From Clostridium sp031626875 (lineage in GTDB: Bacteria > Bacillota > Clostridia > Clostridiales > Clostridiaceae), in assembly GCF_031626875.1 (NCBI RefSeq), contig NZ_JANDMF010000013.1:24814-88813 (forward strand): 64,000 nt of DNA, read 5' to 3'. The notes beneath the pieces are model-generated. The model was not told where the DNA came from. It saw only the letters and a program-made list of their open reading frames with translations, and ran no database searches. Within the stretch, counting starts at the first letter, position 1, and each line of letters begins with the position of its first letter. A program made the translations under genes and the position numbers. This document shows positions 43,473 to 52,055 of the stretch, piece by piece.

Positions 43473-45506
43473 TTACTCTTCAGTAGTTTCTTTCTTTATT
43501 GTTTCTTCTTTTTCTACTTGATTTTCATGTTCATTAGATGTTTTGCTTAAATCAACCCCAAGCCTCTTCATTGATTCTAATGATGCTAACATTTCAAACA
43601 CATTTCCAGATTGCCCATTTGCACCCCCCATATTAACTACTGTTTGAGGTGTTATAGGAGATTTTGATTCTGCTAAAGATTTTGCCATAACAGTAAATAT
43701 CTTTTCCTTTAATGGATATTCTGGATTTCCATATGCATTAACTTGACACTCTATGGCTTCAGCTTGAGCCTTACCTATGTTTTCAATCTTATTAGCCTCA
43801 GCTAAACCAATAGTTCTAATCTTTTCTGCTTCTGCTGCTGCTAGAGTTTTAATTTTTTGTGCTTCTTGTTCTGCTTTTCTCGCTTCAGCTTCTCCTCTAT
43901 TAGTTTCAACTTGTATATTAATTGATGAAGCAGTTAAGTTGCTTTGTTGTTCTGCTATAGCTTGTGCTTCTTTTAATTTCTTTTCTGCTACTGCAGCTTT
44001 TTGTTGACTTTCAAATGTTTTAATTTTTTCTTCTGCTACTTGTCTTTCTCTTAACTGTTCAAGAATAATATCCATTTTATCATCATTTGCTGGGCTCTTT
44101 GGCGCACCTATTAATACATCTTCAAGTTCAAGGTTGTAGTTTAAGAATTTTTGTCCCATTTCTTCAATTGCAGAAGTCTGTAGTACTGCACGATCACTTA
44201 TAAGTTGTAATAATGTTTTATCTTGTGCCACGTTTCTAAAATATGCACTTACATATGGGTCAAGAGTTTGATTAACAAGTTTCTTCATATCACCAAATCT
44301 TTGAATTACCCATGGAGCTTTATCACAGCTTATATGAATAACTACTGATAATGGCAATAATGGTTCAAAGGCATCCTTTGTTATTAAATTAATCTCTGCA
44401 AGTTCACTATCATATTTATGATCCCCTGCCTCATCAAACCATTTAAGCATAATATTTATTGTAGGAACTAATCTTATTTCTCCTGCTTGTGTATTAAATG
44501 GATAAAGTCCAGGCATTAATGGTTTTTCCCACACACCCTTACAACCTTCTTTAACAAGAGTTCCATGTTTATAGTTATCCCCTGAAGTATCCTCTCCTTT
44601 ATCTCCTGTATAACTTACAACTACTCCAACATATCCCACTGGAACAAGAGTTTTAGGAACATATTCTATACTTGCAAATAAACGGTTTATTGCAAAACTT
44701 CCTGAAGTTAGTACTTGTAGTTGTTTACCTCTATATCCGCCACCATCTAAAAACTTTTCTGCATCTTGGAAATTGTTATGATAGAATGAATCATTTTTTG
44801 TTCCTCCAACTATAGGAGCAATTATTTCTCCATTTGGAATAGATGGCCCATCATGTACTGTTACTATACCTATAACATCCTTTGTATTAGCATAATCAGA
44901 ATTGTTATTTCCACTTCCTGATATAACTACAAGGTTAAATCCATCTCTTGATGCTATTTTATTTCTCATTTCTTCTATTACAGATAATTCTTCATTGTTT
45001 CCTAATGGTAAGTAGTAAGTTTCCTTGCTTGTAAGTACTATAAATTGGCTTACATTAATTGCATATACTCCAGATGGAAGTACTTCTAATTGTGGACCTT
45101 TATATCCACTATTTAATAAAAATCCTTTAGCATCTTGGAAGTGATTAGATTCTTCTACTTTTCTTCCAAATAACTGAGTTTGTGGCAGCACTTGTCCACT
45201 TCTTGCGAATACATAACCAATTTCCCCTTGAGGAATAGTTATTAATGGGAATTGATGGACCTTATACTTTAATGCTGACTTGAAATGAATACCTCCACGA
45301 AGTACATCTGGTAAGAAACCAGCTTCTCCATTTAATGCAATGATCCCATCCTTTAATGAACCTCCATTAGACCACCAACGTTCAACAACTGCAAATTTGT
45401 TATTTGGAATAATTCTTAACCCAAGTATATATACTACAAAAAGGTATAATAAAATTGTTGCAGCTATAGACCCTCCAACCCAAAAAATTATGTTCATCTT
45501 ATCCAT
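43473..45506 (-). CDS. Large SPFH/band-7 (flotillin-like) membrane protein with internal duplication
   Basis: The 677-aa protein has an N-terminal TM (IIFWVGGSIAATILLYLFVVYILGL) and an SPFH domain interrupted by two copies of a 31-residue segment: NHFQDAKGFLLNSGYKGPQL at 121 on, and NNFQDAEKFLDGGGYRGKQL at 244 on. The band-7 core continues (LMPGLYPFNTQAGEIRLVPT), followed by a long Ala/Glu/Lys coiled coil (about 490-590). Flotillins form scaffolds in membrane microdomains. This is longer than FloA and FloT. It is monocistronic, with a good promoter at 45583-45611. Confidence 0.8.
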   Translation of the reverse strand: MDKMNIIFWVGGSIAATILLYLFVVYILGLRIIPNNKFAVVERWWSNGGSLKDGIIALNGEAGFLPDVLRGGIHFKSALKYKVHQFPLITIPQGEIGYVFARSGQVLPQTQLFGRKVEESNHFQDAKGFLLNSGYKGPQLEVLPSGVYAINVSQFIVLTSKETYYLPLGNNEELSVIEEMRNKIASRDGFNLVVISGSGNNNSDYANTKDVIGIVTVHDGPSIPNGEIIAPIVGGTKNDSFYHNNFQDAEKFLDGGGYRGKQLQVLTSGSFAINRLFASIEYVPKTLVPVGYVGVVVSYTGDKGEDTSGDNYKHGTLVKEGCKGVWEKPLMPGLYPFNTQAGEIRLVPTINIMLKWFDEAGDHKYDSELAEINLITKDAFEPLLPLSVVIHISCDKAPWVIQRFGDMKKLVNQTLDPYVSAYFRNVAQDKTLLQLISDRAVLQTSAIEEMGQKFLNYNLELEDVLIGAPKSPANDDKMDIILEQLRERQVAEEKIKTFESQQKAAVAEKKLKEAQAIAEQQSNLTASSINIQVETNRGEAEARKAEQEAQKIKTLAAAEAEKIRTIGLAEANKIENIGKAQAEAIECQVNAYGNPEYPLKEKIFTVMAKSLAESKSPITPQTVVNMGGANGQSGNVFEMLASLESMKRLGVDLSKTSNEHENQVEKEETIKKETTEE

Positions 45507-45582
45507 TTTAAAACGTCCTTTCGCTTTTGAAATTTTGACTATTTAGTTAAAATATATGGAAAATTGGTTTAAATATGAATCT

Positions 45583-45611
45583 ATTGTATGTTATGCTTAA
45601 TACCACGTCAA
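45583..45611 (-). promoter_or_regulatory. Sigma-A promoter of the SPFH-protein gene
   Basis: On the minus strand TTGACG (45611-45606), a 17-bp spacer and TACAAT (45588-45583) lie 77 bp upstream of the start codon. Confidence 0.65.
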
Positions 45612-45784
45612 TAGCTGTTTTTTCAAGGTTTCTTTCATGTAAAGCTTTAATAACTTCCCGATTTATTTATAGCATCGATTATCTTCACCAATCATATTTA
45701 TATTTACCTTATATATAGTGAAGATTCTACTAATACTCTTAATAAAAATTTAGGGATAACTAACATTTGAAAAAGGAAGGCTCA

Positions 45785-45819
45785 AGGCAAGCCTCACTTT
45801 AATATTGTGAGACTTGCCT
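45785..45819 (-). terminator. Terminator of the chemoreceptor gene
   Basis: AGGCAAGCCTCAC (45785-45797) pairs with 45807-45819 (13 bp, one mismatch). It lies 20 nt after the MCP stop. T-richness on the minus strand is modest. Confidence 0.65.
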
Positions 45820-45838
45820 CTTCTTAATTTTACATATT

Positions 45839-47296
45839 TTACTTTATAATAATGGATCTTAAATTTTCACTAGATTTCTTAATTTCCTGCATAGAATGAT
45901 AGATACCATAAATATTCGCACTTTGCTCTTCTGTAGAAGCTATCATTTCTTCTGTTGCTATTGACTGTCCTTCTGAAATAGATGCAATACTTTCAGATTC
46001 TAAATTTATTTTTGCAAATATAGAAGATGTATTTTTAATCATACTTAGCTCATTGGTTATGTTTTTGTCTATATCCTCAAAACATAATTGTATTTTCTTA
46101 AAGCTATCATTTACTACTCTTACTATATTTTCTCCTTCTTTTGTAGCAGCATGTCCACCTTGTACTTTAATAACAACATCCTGTGTTTTTGCTTTTATAT
46201 CATTTATTATTTTACTAATTTCTCCTACTGTACTTGAAGTTTGCTCTGCTAATTTTCTTACATCATCAGCTACAACTGAAAATCCTTTTCCATATTCTCC
46301 AGCTCTAGCTGATTCAATTGCTGCATTTAATGCAAGCAAATTAGTTTTCTTTGCTATTTGAGTTATACTTGATAAAAAGTTATTTACTTGATCCATATTT
46401 TTTTCAAGTTCTTCTACTGTAACAAGAGCCTCTATAACCGATGTGTTTATTATCTCCATTTGTTTATCCATAGTAAGTATTTTTTCTGACCCTTCAACAA
46501 CTACCCCATTGGCATTACTTGAAAACTCTGAAAGCTGTTTAGATGAATTTAATACCTCTTTTATCTTCTTTTCTGCATCATTCATCATTTGACTTATATT
46601 ATTAGTGCTTTGGGCTTGCCCAATTATTCCTTTACTTATTTCTTGAACTGAACGTGTAATTCCTTCACTTGCAATATGAACAACTTGTAAATTCATGCTA
46701 CAATTGTTTACATCATTATCTAGTTGTGCTGTATTAGCTTTAATACTATCTAAAGTGTTTTCTAAATTTTCAAGAAGATCATTTGAACGTCCCTTTTCCT
46801 CATTAGTTGATAAAACTAACTCTCGCCCCCACATAGCAACAAAAAATAAACCAGCAGCTGAAAATGTAGCAAATACCAAACTTATTACAAAACTTTGTAA
46901 ATCCATTACATTTTTTGATATATAAAGAATTATAAATACACTTAAATATCCAATATAATTTATTATAACTATCCACTTATCCATATAAATTGCCGCATAA
47001 CTTATCCCTGCTAAAAGCATAACTCCAGATAAATTTGGCATAACAAACATTATATATGCAACCATAAAAAACATTAATAACACTAATAGATTTTTACTTA
47101 TCCTCAAAAAACCTTTTTTAAAGTTCAAAAACCATACTATTGGTAAAACTACCAAATCTATAAAAAAATTAGTATAATCAGGATAAATTTTAAAACAGCT
47201 TAAAAAAAACGATATAATCATTGCACTTACAACTATTTTAATTACAATCTTATTAATCTTTTCCTCAAAAATCATCATAGCATTTTTATCACCCAT
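45839..47296 (-). CDS. Methyl-accepting chemotaxis protein with multi-TM N-terminus
   Basis: ATG 47296 is chosen because GGGGGAGG lies 4 nt before it; an upstream TTG at 47311 would swallow the SD. About 485 aa. Residues 15-160 form about six TM segments with no extracellular ligand domain. A coiled signalling region follows with the conserved hairpin tip ITQIAKKTNLLALNAAIESARAGEYGKGFSVVADDVRKLAEQTS (read in pieces). There is no HAMP. MCPs like this sense membrane or intracellular state. Upstream lies an RNA leader ending in a terminator, so expression may be controlled by attenuation. Confidence 0.88.
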   Translation of the reverse strand: MGDKNAMMIFEEKINKIVIKIVVSAMIISFFLSCFKIYPDYTNFFIDLVVLPIVWFLNFKKGFLRISKNLLVLLMFFMVAYIMFVMPNLSGVMLLAGISYAAIYMDKWIVIINYIGYLSVFIILYISKNVMDLQSFVISLVFATFSAAGLFFVAMWGRELVLSTNEEKGRSNDLLENLENTLDSIKANTAQLDNDVNNCSMNLQVVHIASEGITRSVQEISKGIIGQAQSTNNISQMMNDAEKKIKEVLNSSKQLSEFSSNANGVVVEGSEKILTMDKQMEIINTSVIEALVTVEELEKNMDQVNNFLSSITQIAKKTNLLALNAAIESARAGEYGKGFSVVADDVRKLAEQTSSTVGEISKIINDIKAKTQDVVIKVQGGHAATKEGENIVRVVNDSFKKIQLCFEDIDKNITNELSMIKNTSSIFAKINLESESIASISEGQSIATEEMIASTEEQSANIYGIYHSMQEIKKSSENLRSIIIK

Positions 47297-47442
47297 ATAT
47301 CCTCCCCCCAAAATAAAACCCTTTCATTTCGTTATATTACCCAAATATCCCTTTGTCTGATTTTATCATATTTTTTTAGCCTCATTCAATAGAGGTTGAT
47401 ATACAACAAATACATAAATTACCTTCTAAAATATTTATAATA

Positions 47443-47555
47443 ATAAAAAAGGGCTAATACTTAAAAGTACTAACCCTTATTAATATATTTTTTACCGATT
47501 GCAATATTGGTTTAGTGAATTAATATCCCACAAGAACTATTGCCACCAAATGTTC
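47443..47555 (-). ncRNA. Unrecognised structured RNA (about 110 nt) upstream of the chemoreceptor gene
   Basis: A near-consensus promoter (47562-47590) is followed by about 110 nt that end in a 14-bp terminator hairpin (arms 47449-47462 and 47465-47478, two G-T pairs) with six T residues after it on the minus strand. The RNA's 5' part can form GAAC...GUUC. It also has UUGGU and GCAAUA segments that can pair with ACCAA and UAUUGC further on in a crossing, pseudoknot-like way. There is no open frame of note. It is either a small RNA or a terminator-controlled leader of the MCP gene 147 nt downstream. No known riboswitch class is recognised. Confidence 0.55.
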
Positions 47556-47561
47556 TTTCAG

Positions 47562-47590
47562 ATTATAACACAAGAAACTTAAATTGTGAA
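47562..47590 (-). promoter_or_regulatory. Strong promoter of the RNA unit
   Basis: On the minus strand TTCACA (47590-47585), a 17-bp spacer and a perfect TATAAT (47567-47562) with an extended TGT before the -10. It is the best-looking promoter in this part of the window. Confidence 0.7.
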
Positions 47591-47807
47591 CCCTTTTTAT
47601 TAACTTCTCTTACGATAACCTTAATTATTTTCATTTCTTTAGGCTAATTATTCATTTATAAGAATTATTTTAACTTTAATCTAAAAAAATCTATAATAAT
47701 TATTGCATCTTTTCTTCAAAATGTTTAATATATTCAAAGTAAGAAAAAAAAATCACAAAAAAGCTTGCGAAAGAGATAGTATTAACAAAATAAATGGTAT
47801 ACATCCC

Positions 47808-47836
47808 TTGAAATCTTAAATATGCCACATTATACT
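47808..47836 (+). promoter_or_regulatory. Promoter of the CrtC/AttH-like gene
   Basis: TTGAAA (47808-47813), a 17-bp spacer and TATACT (47831-47836) lie 57 bp upstream of the start codon. Confidence 0.65.
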
Positions 47837-47892
47837 ATACTTATGTTGTTCTTTTATTTGTGACAAGACAACATTACTAAGGAGGTCAATGG

Positions 47893-49002
47893 ATGAACAA
47901 AAGAGCATTTTTAGCTAAATGGAATACCTATTATCAGAGATTAGGAATACCAACAAAGCCAGCAATATGGGAAGATGGGATGAGAAGTACTGGAGGGGAA
48001 GGAACATACGAATGGTGGTATTTTGACACTGATTACACAGATGGTACAAATGTAGCTATTTCATTTTATACAAAGAATAGATTTGATGTACTTGGTCCTG
48101 AAAATCCTACAGCTACTATACATATAACCTTACCAAATGGAAAAACAATAACCAAATGTATATCTGAAGGTGAAGAGCAAAAAATTCATGCATCAAGAAG
48201 GCACTGTGATGTAAAAATAGGTGAAAGTAGTATCAAGTACTCTGATGGTGATTATTTAATACATTTTGTATCAGATGAAATTGAATACAAATGTACTATG
48301 AAATCTAGATTACCAATGTGGCGTCCAGCAACAGGACATTGGTATTATGGTGATAAGCAAGAGTACTATTTTGCATGGATTGTCCCACAACCTTCTGCTG
48401 ATGTAAGTGCTACCTTAAAGATTAAAGGTGAAACCTTTGAATTGAACGGATATGGATATCATGATCATAGTTGGGGAAATGCTGATATGGGTAAACTTAT
48501 GAATCATTGGTATTGTTTTCATGCAAATATTGGTCCTTATACAATCTTAGCTTGTGATATTATTTCTGAAAGTGAATATGATCACAAAAGATTACCTGTT
48601 TTAATGTTAGCAAAAGATGGAGTTATTTTGGATAACGATGATGAAAACATAATAGTAAAAAGTTCGAATAAAGAATATCATAAAAAAACTAAAAAGTTTA
48701 TTGATAATAATCTGACTTTTATTCACCAAGTAGATGCTGAAACAAATTATGTAATAGAATTTACAAGAAAACATGATGTTTCTACAACAAGTTTACTTGA
48801 TGTACAAGGGGTTAATCCAATAATGAAAATTGCAGCTAAACTTCGAGGAATTAATCCTACTTATATTAAATGTCTATCTGAAGTTAAATTAACAATAAAT
48901 AAAGGCGATTCTCAAGAAATTTGGGAAGAAGAGGGCTTTTGGAAGCAAATTTTCTTTAATAGCAATAAAGAACTCATTGAAAATAATACAGAAAATCAAT
49001 AA
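47893..49002 (+). CDS. CrtC/AttH-like lipocalin-fold protein
   Basis: The 369-aa soluble protein shows the N-terminal signature of the carotenoid 1,2-hydratase (CrtC)/AttH family, STGGEGTYEWWYFDTDYTDG. It also has the later GYGYHDHSWGNADM and WYCFHANIGPYTILACDII, the paired beta-barrel halves of that family. In phototrophs CrtC hydrates carotenoids; other members are putative lipid-modifying or isomerase-like proteins. A carotenoid pathway is not expected in this host and none is in the window, so the substrate is unknown, perhaps a prenyl or fatty-acyl lipid. There is no signal peptide. RBS AAGGAGG. Confidence 0.75.
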   Translation: MNKRAFLAKWNTYYQRLGIPTKPAIWEDGMRSTGGEGTYEWWYFDTDYTDGTNVAISFYTKNRFDVLGPENPTATIHITLPNGKTITKCISEGEEQKIHASRRHCDVKIGESSIKYSDGDYLIHFVSDEIEYKCTMKSRLPMWRPATGHWYYGDKQEYYFAWIVPQPSADVSATLKIKGETFELNGYGYHDHSWGNADMGKLMNHWYCFHANIGPYTILACDIISESEYDHKRLPVLMLAKDGVILDNDDENIIVKSSNKEYHKKTKKFIDNNLTFIHQVDAETNYVIEFTRKHDVSTTSLLDVQGVNPIMKIAAKLRGINPTYIKCLSEVKLTINKGDSQEIWEEEGFWKQIFFNSNKELIENNTENQ

Positions 49003-49028
49003 ACTAAGTTTTAAAATCAGCAAATTTT

Positions 49029-49059
49029 AAGGGTAGATAATTTTGTTTTATCTACCCTT
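49029..49059 (+). terminator. Terminator of the CrtC/AttH-like gene
   Basis: AAGGGTAGATAA (49029-49040) pairs perfectly with 49048-49059 and is followed by CTTTAATT. Confidence 0.75.
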
Positions 49060-49214
49060 CTTTAATTAAACATAACTAAAACACCTAAGTTATGTTTTAC
49101 CTAGTATAATATAATAAAATCATTTTTCTACTAAATTATACAAGATATTTTATCTTTTTCTATCTTTTTTATGATTTTTTCATTTTTTTTTAATAATTAG
49201 AATTCATTTCACTT

Positions 49215-49964
49215 CTATATACTAAAAAGTTTCTTTATTTCTTCATATTTTTCATGAGTCAGTAATGCATCTTTTTCTGTATTTTTTAGTTTTACTATAT
49301 AGGTCCATCTTCCATAAGAATAAATTTTTGTTATTAATGATAAATTTATAATATACGATTTATGACTTCTGAAAAACAGAGTATTATCAAGTTTTTTCTC
49401 TATCTCAGATAAAGAAATGGATGTTGTGAAACTATCAGTTTTGGTATATACAACAGTAGCATTTTCTTCTCTTTGCACCAACACTATTTCTTTTGTATCA
49501 ACAAAGCTTATACCTTCTTTATTTTTAATCATTAGTTTATCTAATCCCTTTTCATGCTTTATTATTTCATCAATTCCATTATTATAGTTAGCATTAGGTT
49601 TATTTAAATTTTTTATTCTATCTAAAGTTTGAAGTACCCTTTCTATTTTAAAAGGTTTAATTAAATAATCAAAAGCATATAATTGAAATGCATCAGACAT
49701 ATATTCTTGATGAGCTGTTGCAAAAATAATTATAGTTTTTGGGTCAATATCAGCTAGTATCTTTGCACAATCAATACCGCTGCACTCTGGCATCTCTATA
49801 TCAAAGAAAACTACTTCTGGACGATGTACTTTAAATATTTCTATAGCTTCTTTACTATTATCAGTATCTCCTACAACTTGAAAACCACCAGACTTATCTA
49901 ATATTTTTTTTATTATAGTTCTCATTCCTTTTTCATCATCAACTATAAGCACTTTTATATCCAT
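49215..49964 (-). CDS. LytTR-family response regulator
   Basis: The 249-aa protein has an N-terminal receiver with acidic pocket Asp9-Asp10, phospho-acceptor Asp55 in VVFFDIEMP and Lys103 in YLIKPF. The C-terminal LytTR DNA-binding domain (about 145-245) has KEIVLVQREENATVVYTK and FFRSHKSYIINLSLITKIYS. AgrA/LytR-type regulators bind paired 9-bp repeats and usually pair with kinases carrying a SPOB-type dimerisation domain; such a kinase lies at the head of this operon (52056-52907). It is the last gene of the kinase-nfeD-floA run, 19 bp after the acidic protein gene. Confidence 0.88.
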   Translation of the reverse strand: MDIKVLIVDDEKGMRTIIKKILDKSGGFQVVGDTDNSKEAIEIFKVHRPEVVFFDIEMPECSGIDCAKILADIDPKTIIIFATAHQEYMSDAFQLYAFDYLIKPFKIERVLQTLDRIKNLNKPNANYNNGIDEIIKHEKGLDKLMIKNKEGISFVDTKEIVLVQREENATVVYTKTDSFTTSISLSEIEKKLDNTLFFRSHKSYIINLSLITKIYSYGRWTYIVKLKNTEKDALLTHEKYEEIKKLFSI

Positions 49965-49983
49965 GGAAAACTTCTCCTATTTA

Positions 49984-50415
49984 TTAAAATCTTCTTTTAC
50001 GTCTAGTTTTACTTCTTGGTTTCCCAACTATTTCTGAAAGTATAATAGCTTGTTGAAGCCTAGCTGATGTTAACTCATTAGCAATAGAATCTATAACACC
50101 TTGAGATTCTAAATCAACATCCTGCTTCCTATCATATCCTTCTCCTATATTATCATTATTCTCATTCCCTATATTAACATCATAATCATCATTTACATCA
50201 TTATTGTAATGTTTATTATCTATTTTAGTACCTTCAGCATTCTTTGAGTAGATATTTTCATTCTCTTTCACAAGCTTATCATCTGTAGTATTTTTTAAGT
50301 TAGATTTATTTGAAAACCCAAAAACATAATTCCCTCTATCATCTGTTTTAAGTGTAATATTATTGAGAGTGTTTTTAACATTTTCAATAATATTAAAATC
50401 ATTATTATTTTTCAT
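49984..50415 (-). CDS. Asn/Asp-rich protein of unknown function in the floA operon
   Basis: The 143-aa protein is low-complexity and hydrophilic. The N-terminal half is rich in Asn/Lys (NFNIIENVKNTLNNITLKTDD), the middle has repeated Asn/Asp (DDYDVNIGNENNDNIG), and the C-terminus ends in a compact helical SARLQQAIILSEIVGKPRSKTRRKRRF. The last part, hydrophobic then highly basic, may bind membrane, partner or nucleic acid. There is no family match. It lies 21 bp after floA and 19 bp before the LytTR regulator, so it is co-transcribed. The C-terminal LSEIVGKPRSKTRRKRR is short and looks functional. Confidence 0.6.
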   Translation of the reverse strand: MKNNNDFNIIENVKNTLNNITLKTDDRGNYVFGFSNKSNLKNTTDDKLVKENENIYSKNAEGTKIDNKHYNNDVNDDYDVNIGNENNDNIGEGYDRKQDVDLESQGVIDSIANELTSARLQQAIILSEIVGKPRSKTRRKRRF

Positions 50416-50436
50416 TTTTTCACTCTCCTAAAGAGG

Positions 50437-51432
50437 CTATTTTTTATCCTTATTTTCTTTATCACTAGGATTCAAAGCTTGATTTTTGTTTCCTGCTTTA
50501 GAAATGGAACTTCTCATACTTGTATCTGCAATAACATTTTGCATATCATAATAATCCATTATTCCAAGCTTTCCTTCTTTAAGGGCATAAGCCATTGCTT
50601 TTGGTACTTCTGCCTCAGCTTCTACAACAGCAGCTTTCATTTCATGCTCCCTAGCTATAGCCATGGCTCTTCTTTCTTCTGCCTTAGCTTGTGCTATATT
50701 CTTATCAGCTTCTGCTTGTAAAGTTTGAAGCTCTGCACCTATATTTCTTCCTACATCTACATCAGCTATATCTATAGATAGAATCTCAAAGGCTGTACCT
50801 GCATCTAAGCCTTTACTTAATACAGTTTTAGAAATAGCATCTGGATTTTCCAAAACAATTTTATGACTATGTGAAGAACCAACTGTAGTTACTATACCTT
50901 CACCAACTCTTGCTAAAATAGTTGCTTCTCCGGCTCCCCCTACTAGTCTTTCAAGATTAGCTCTAACAGTTACTCTTGCTTTAACTAAAAGTTCTATACC
51001 ATCCTTTGCAACTGCTGATACATTAGGTGTTTCAATTACCTTTGGATTAACACTCATTTTAACTGCTTCCAAAACATCTCTACCTGCTAAATCAATAGCA
51101 GCTGCCTTTTCAAATTGCAAATCTATATTAGCCCTGTGAGCTGCGATTAATGCATTTACTACATTATCTACATTACCACCAGCTAAATAGTGTGCTTCTA
51201 ATTGATTAACAGTTAAATCCATACCAGCCTTTGTAGATTTAATAAGTGGAATTACTATTTTAGAAGGTACAACTCTTCTTAATCTCATTCCAATTAAATT
51301 GAATATACTTACTCGAACATTAGCTGCTAAAGATGATATCCATAACCCCATTGGTACAAATGTGAAAAATACAGCAAGTAAACATACTACTGCTACAATA
51401 ATTATTGCAATTTTAATTAACTCAGGACTCAT
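50437..51432 (-). CDS. floA: Flotillin-like protein FloA
   Basis: At 331 aa this is the normal length of FloA (YqfA). It has an N-terminal hydrophobic hairpin (IIIVAVVCLLAVFFTFVPMGLWI), the SPFH-type domain (IETPNVSAVAKDGIELLVKARVTVRANLERLVGGAGEATILARV in pieces) and a coiled coil (LQAEADKNIAQAKAEERRAM). FloA scaffolds functional membrane microdomains. It is 29 bp downstream of an NfeD gene, the usual FloA partner. There is a second, much larger SPFH protein at 43473-45506. Confidence 0.9.
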   Translation of the reverse strand: MSPELIKIAIIIVAVVCLLAVFFTFVPMGLWISSLAANVRVSIFNLIGMRLRRVVPSKIVIPLIKSTKAGMDLTVNQLEAHYLAGGNVDNVVNALIAAHRANIDLQFEKAAAIDLAGRDVLEAVKMSVNPKVIETPNVSAVAKDGIELLVKARVTVRANLERLVGGAGEATILARVGEGIVTTVGSSHSHKIVLENPDAISKTVLSKGLDAGTAFEILSIDIADVDVGRNIGAELQTLQAEADKNIAQAKAEERRAMAIAREHEMKAAVVEAEAEVPKAMAYALKEGKLGIMDYYDMQNVIADTSMRSSISKAGNKNQALNPSDKENKDKK

Positions 51433-51461
51433 AATAATCTTCTCCTTTTAATATTAATTTT

Positions 51462-51953
51462 TTAAATTTTTTTAACTAACAACTTTACTCCATTTACCTT
51501 ATATATTTCAACCTTGGTTCCACTTGAAATATATTCTCCATTAGAAATCACATCAAACTTAACTCCATCTATATCTATAGAACCTGAAGGTCTTAAATCA
51601 GTAATTGCAATTCCTTTCTTTCCTAGTAAATAATTTAAATCTGAAGAACTAATATATCCATGTTCTCTCTTTTGTTCATCTGATAAAATTAATGGTTTAA
51701 ATAACTTTCCTTTTGCAAAAAACGTCATGACTACCCCCAGCATAATGCCTAATACTGCAAAGATTCCTAATGCCATAACTAATGCCTGCGTGAAATTTTG
51801 AGCTGTTAATACTACTGCCATTATTAAACATATAGCGCCTATGACTCCAGGGACACCAAAACCAGGAATATGCATTTCTAATAATACTAACCCAAAACCT
51901 AGTATTAAGAGTATTATAGTTAAAATTGTTACATCTGGTAAGAGTGTGCTCAT
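51462..51953 (-). CDS. NfeD-family membrane protein
   Basis: The 163-aa short-form NfeD (NfeD1b type, without the protease domain) has about four TM segments (ILTIILLILGFGLVLLEMHIPGFGVPGVIGAI and following) and a C-terminal OB-fold (LLGKKGIAITDLRPSGSIDIDGVKFDVISNGEYI). NfeD proteins associate with SPFH scaffolds, and the adjacent floA confirms the pair. A GGAGG site precedes the start. A 102-bp gap separates it from the upstream kinase. Confidence 0.88.
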   Translation of the reverse strand: MSTLLPDVTILTIILLILGFGLVLLEMHIPGFGVPGVIGAICLIMAVVLTAQNFTQALVMALGIFAVLGIMLGVVMTFFAKGKLFKPLILSDEQKREHGYISSSDLNYLLGKKGIAITDLRPSGSIDIDGVKFDVISNGEYISSGTKVEIYKVNGVKLLVKKI

Positions 51954-52055
51954 TTACTGTACCTCCTTCCTCTTTATATTTATATGATAATCCTAATGAT
52001 AAAAATTAGTAATACAAACCCTCCAAGTTATACAATTTTAAAGCTCAAATGTCAT

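Larger units (their letters stand above)
45507..45838. other. Intergenic region with SPFH promoter and MCP terminator
   Basis: The 332 bases contain the SPFH-gene promoter (45583-45611) and the MCP terminator (45785-45819). A short weak inverted repeat, CTTCAC/GTGAAG (45683-45723), lies between. No gene is seen. Confidence 0.55.
47297..47892. other. Long divergent intergenic region with an RNA unit
   Basis: These 596 bases lie between the divergent chemoreceptor and CrtC-like genes. They hold a minus-strand promoter-RNA-terminator unit (47443-47590) and the CrtC-like promoter (47808-47836). The remainder (47600-47800) is AT-rich with no gene. Confidence 0.6.

Noticed and set aside
45683..45723. 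CTTCAC/GTGAAG inverted repeat between the SPFH and MCP genes
   Set aside because: The stem is only 6 bp with a long loop and has no T tract; likely chance in AT-rich DNA.
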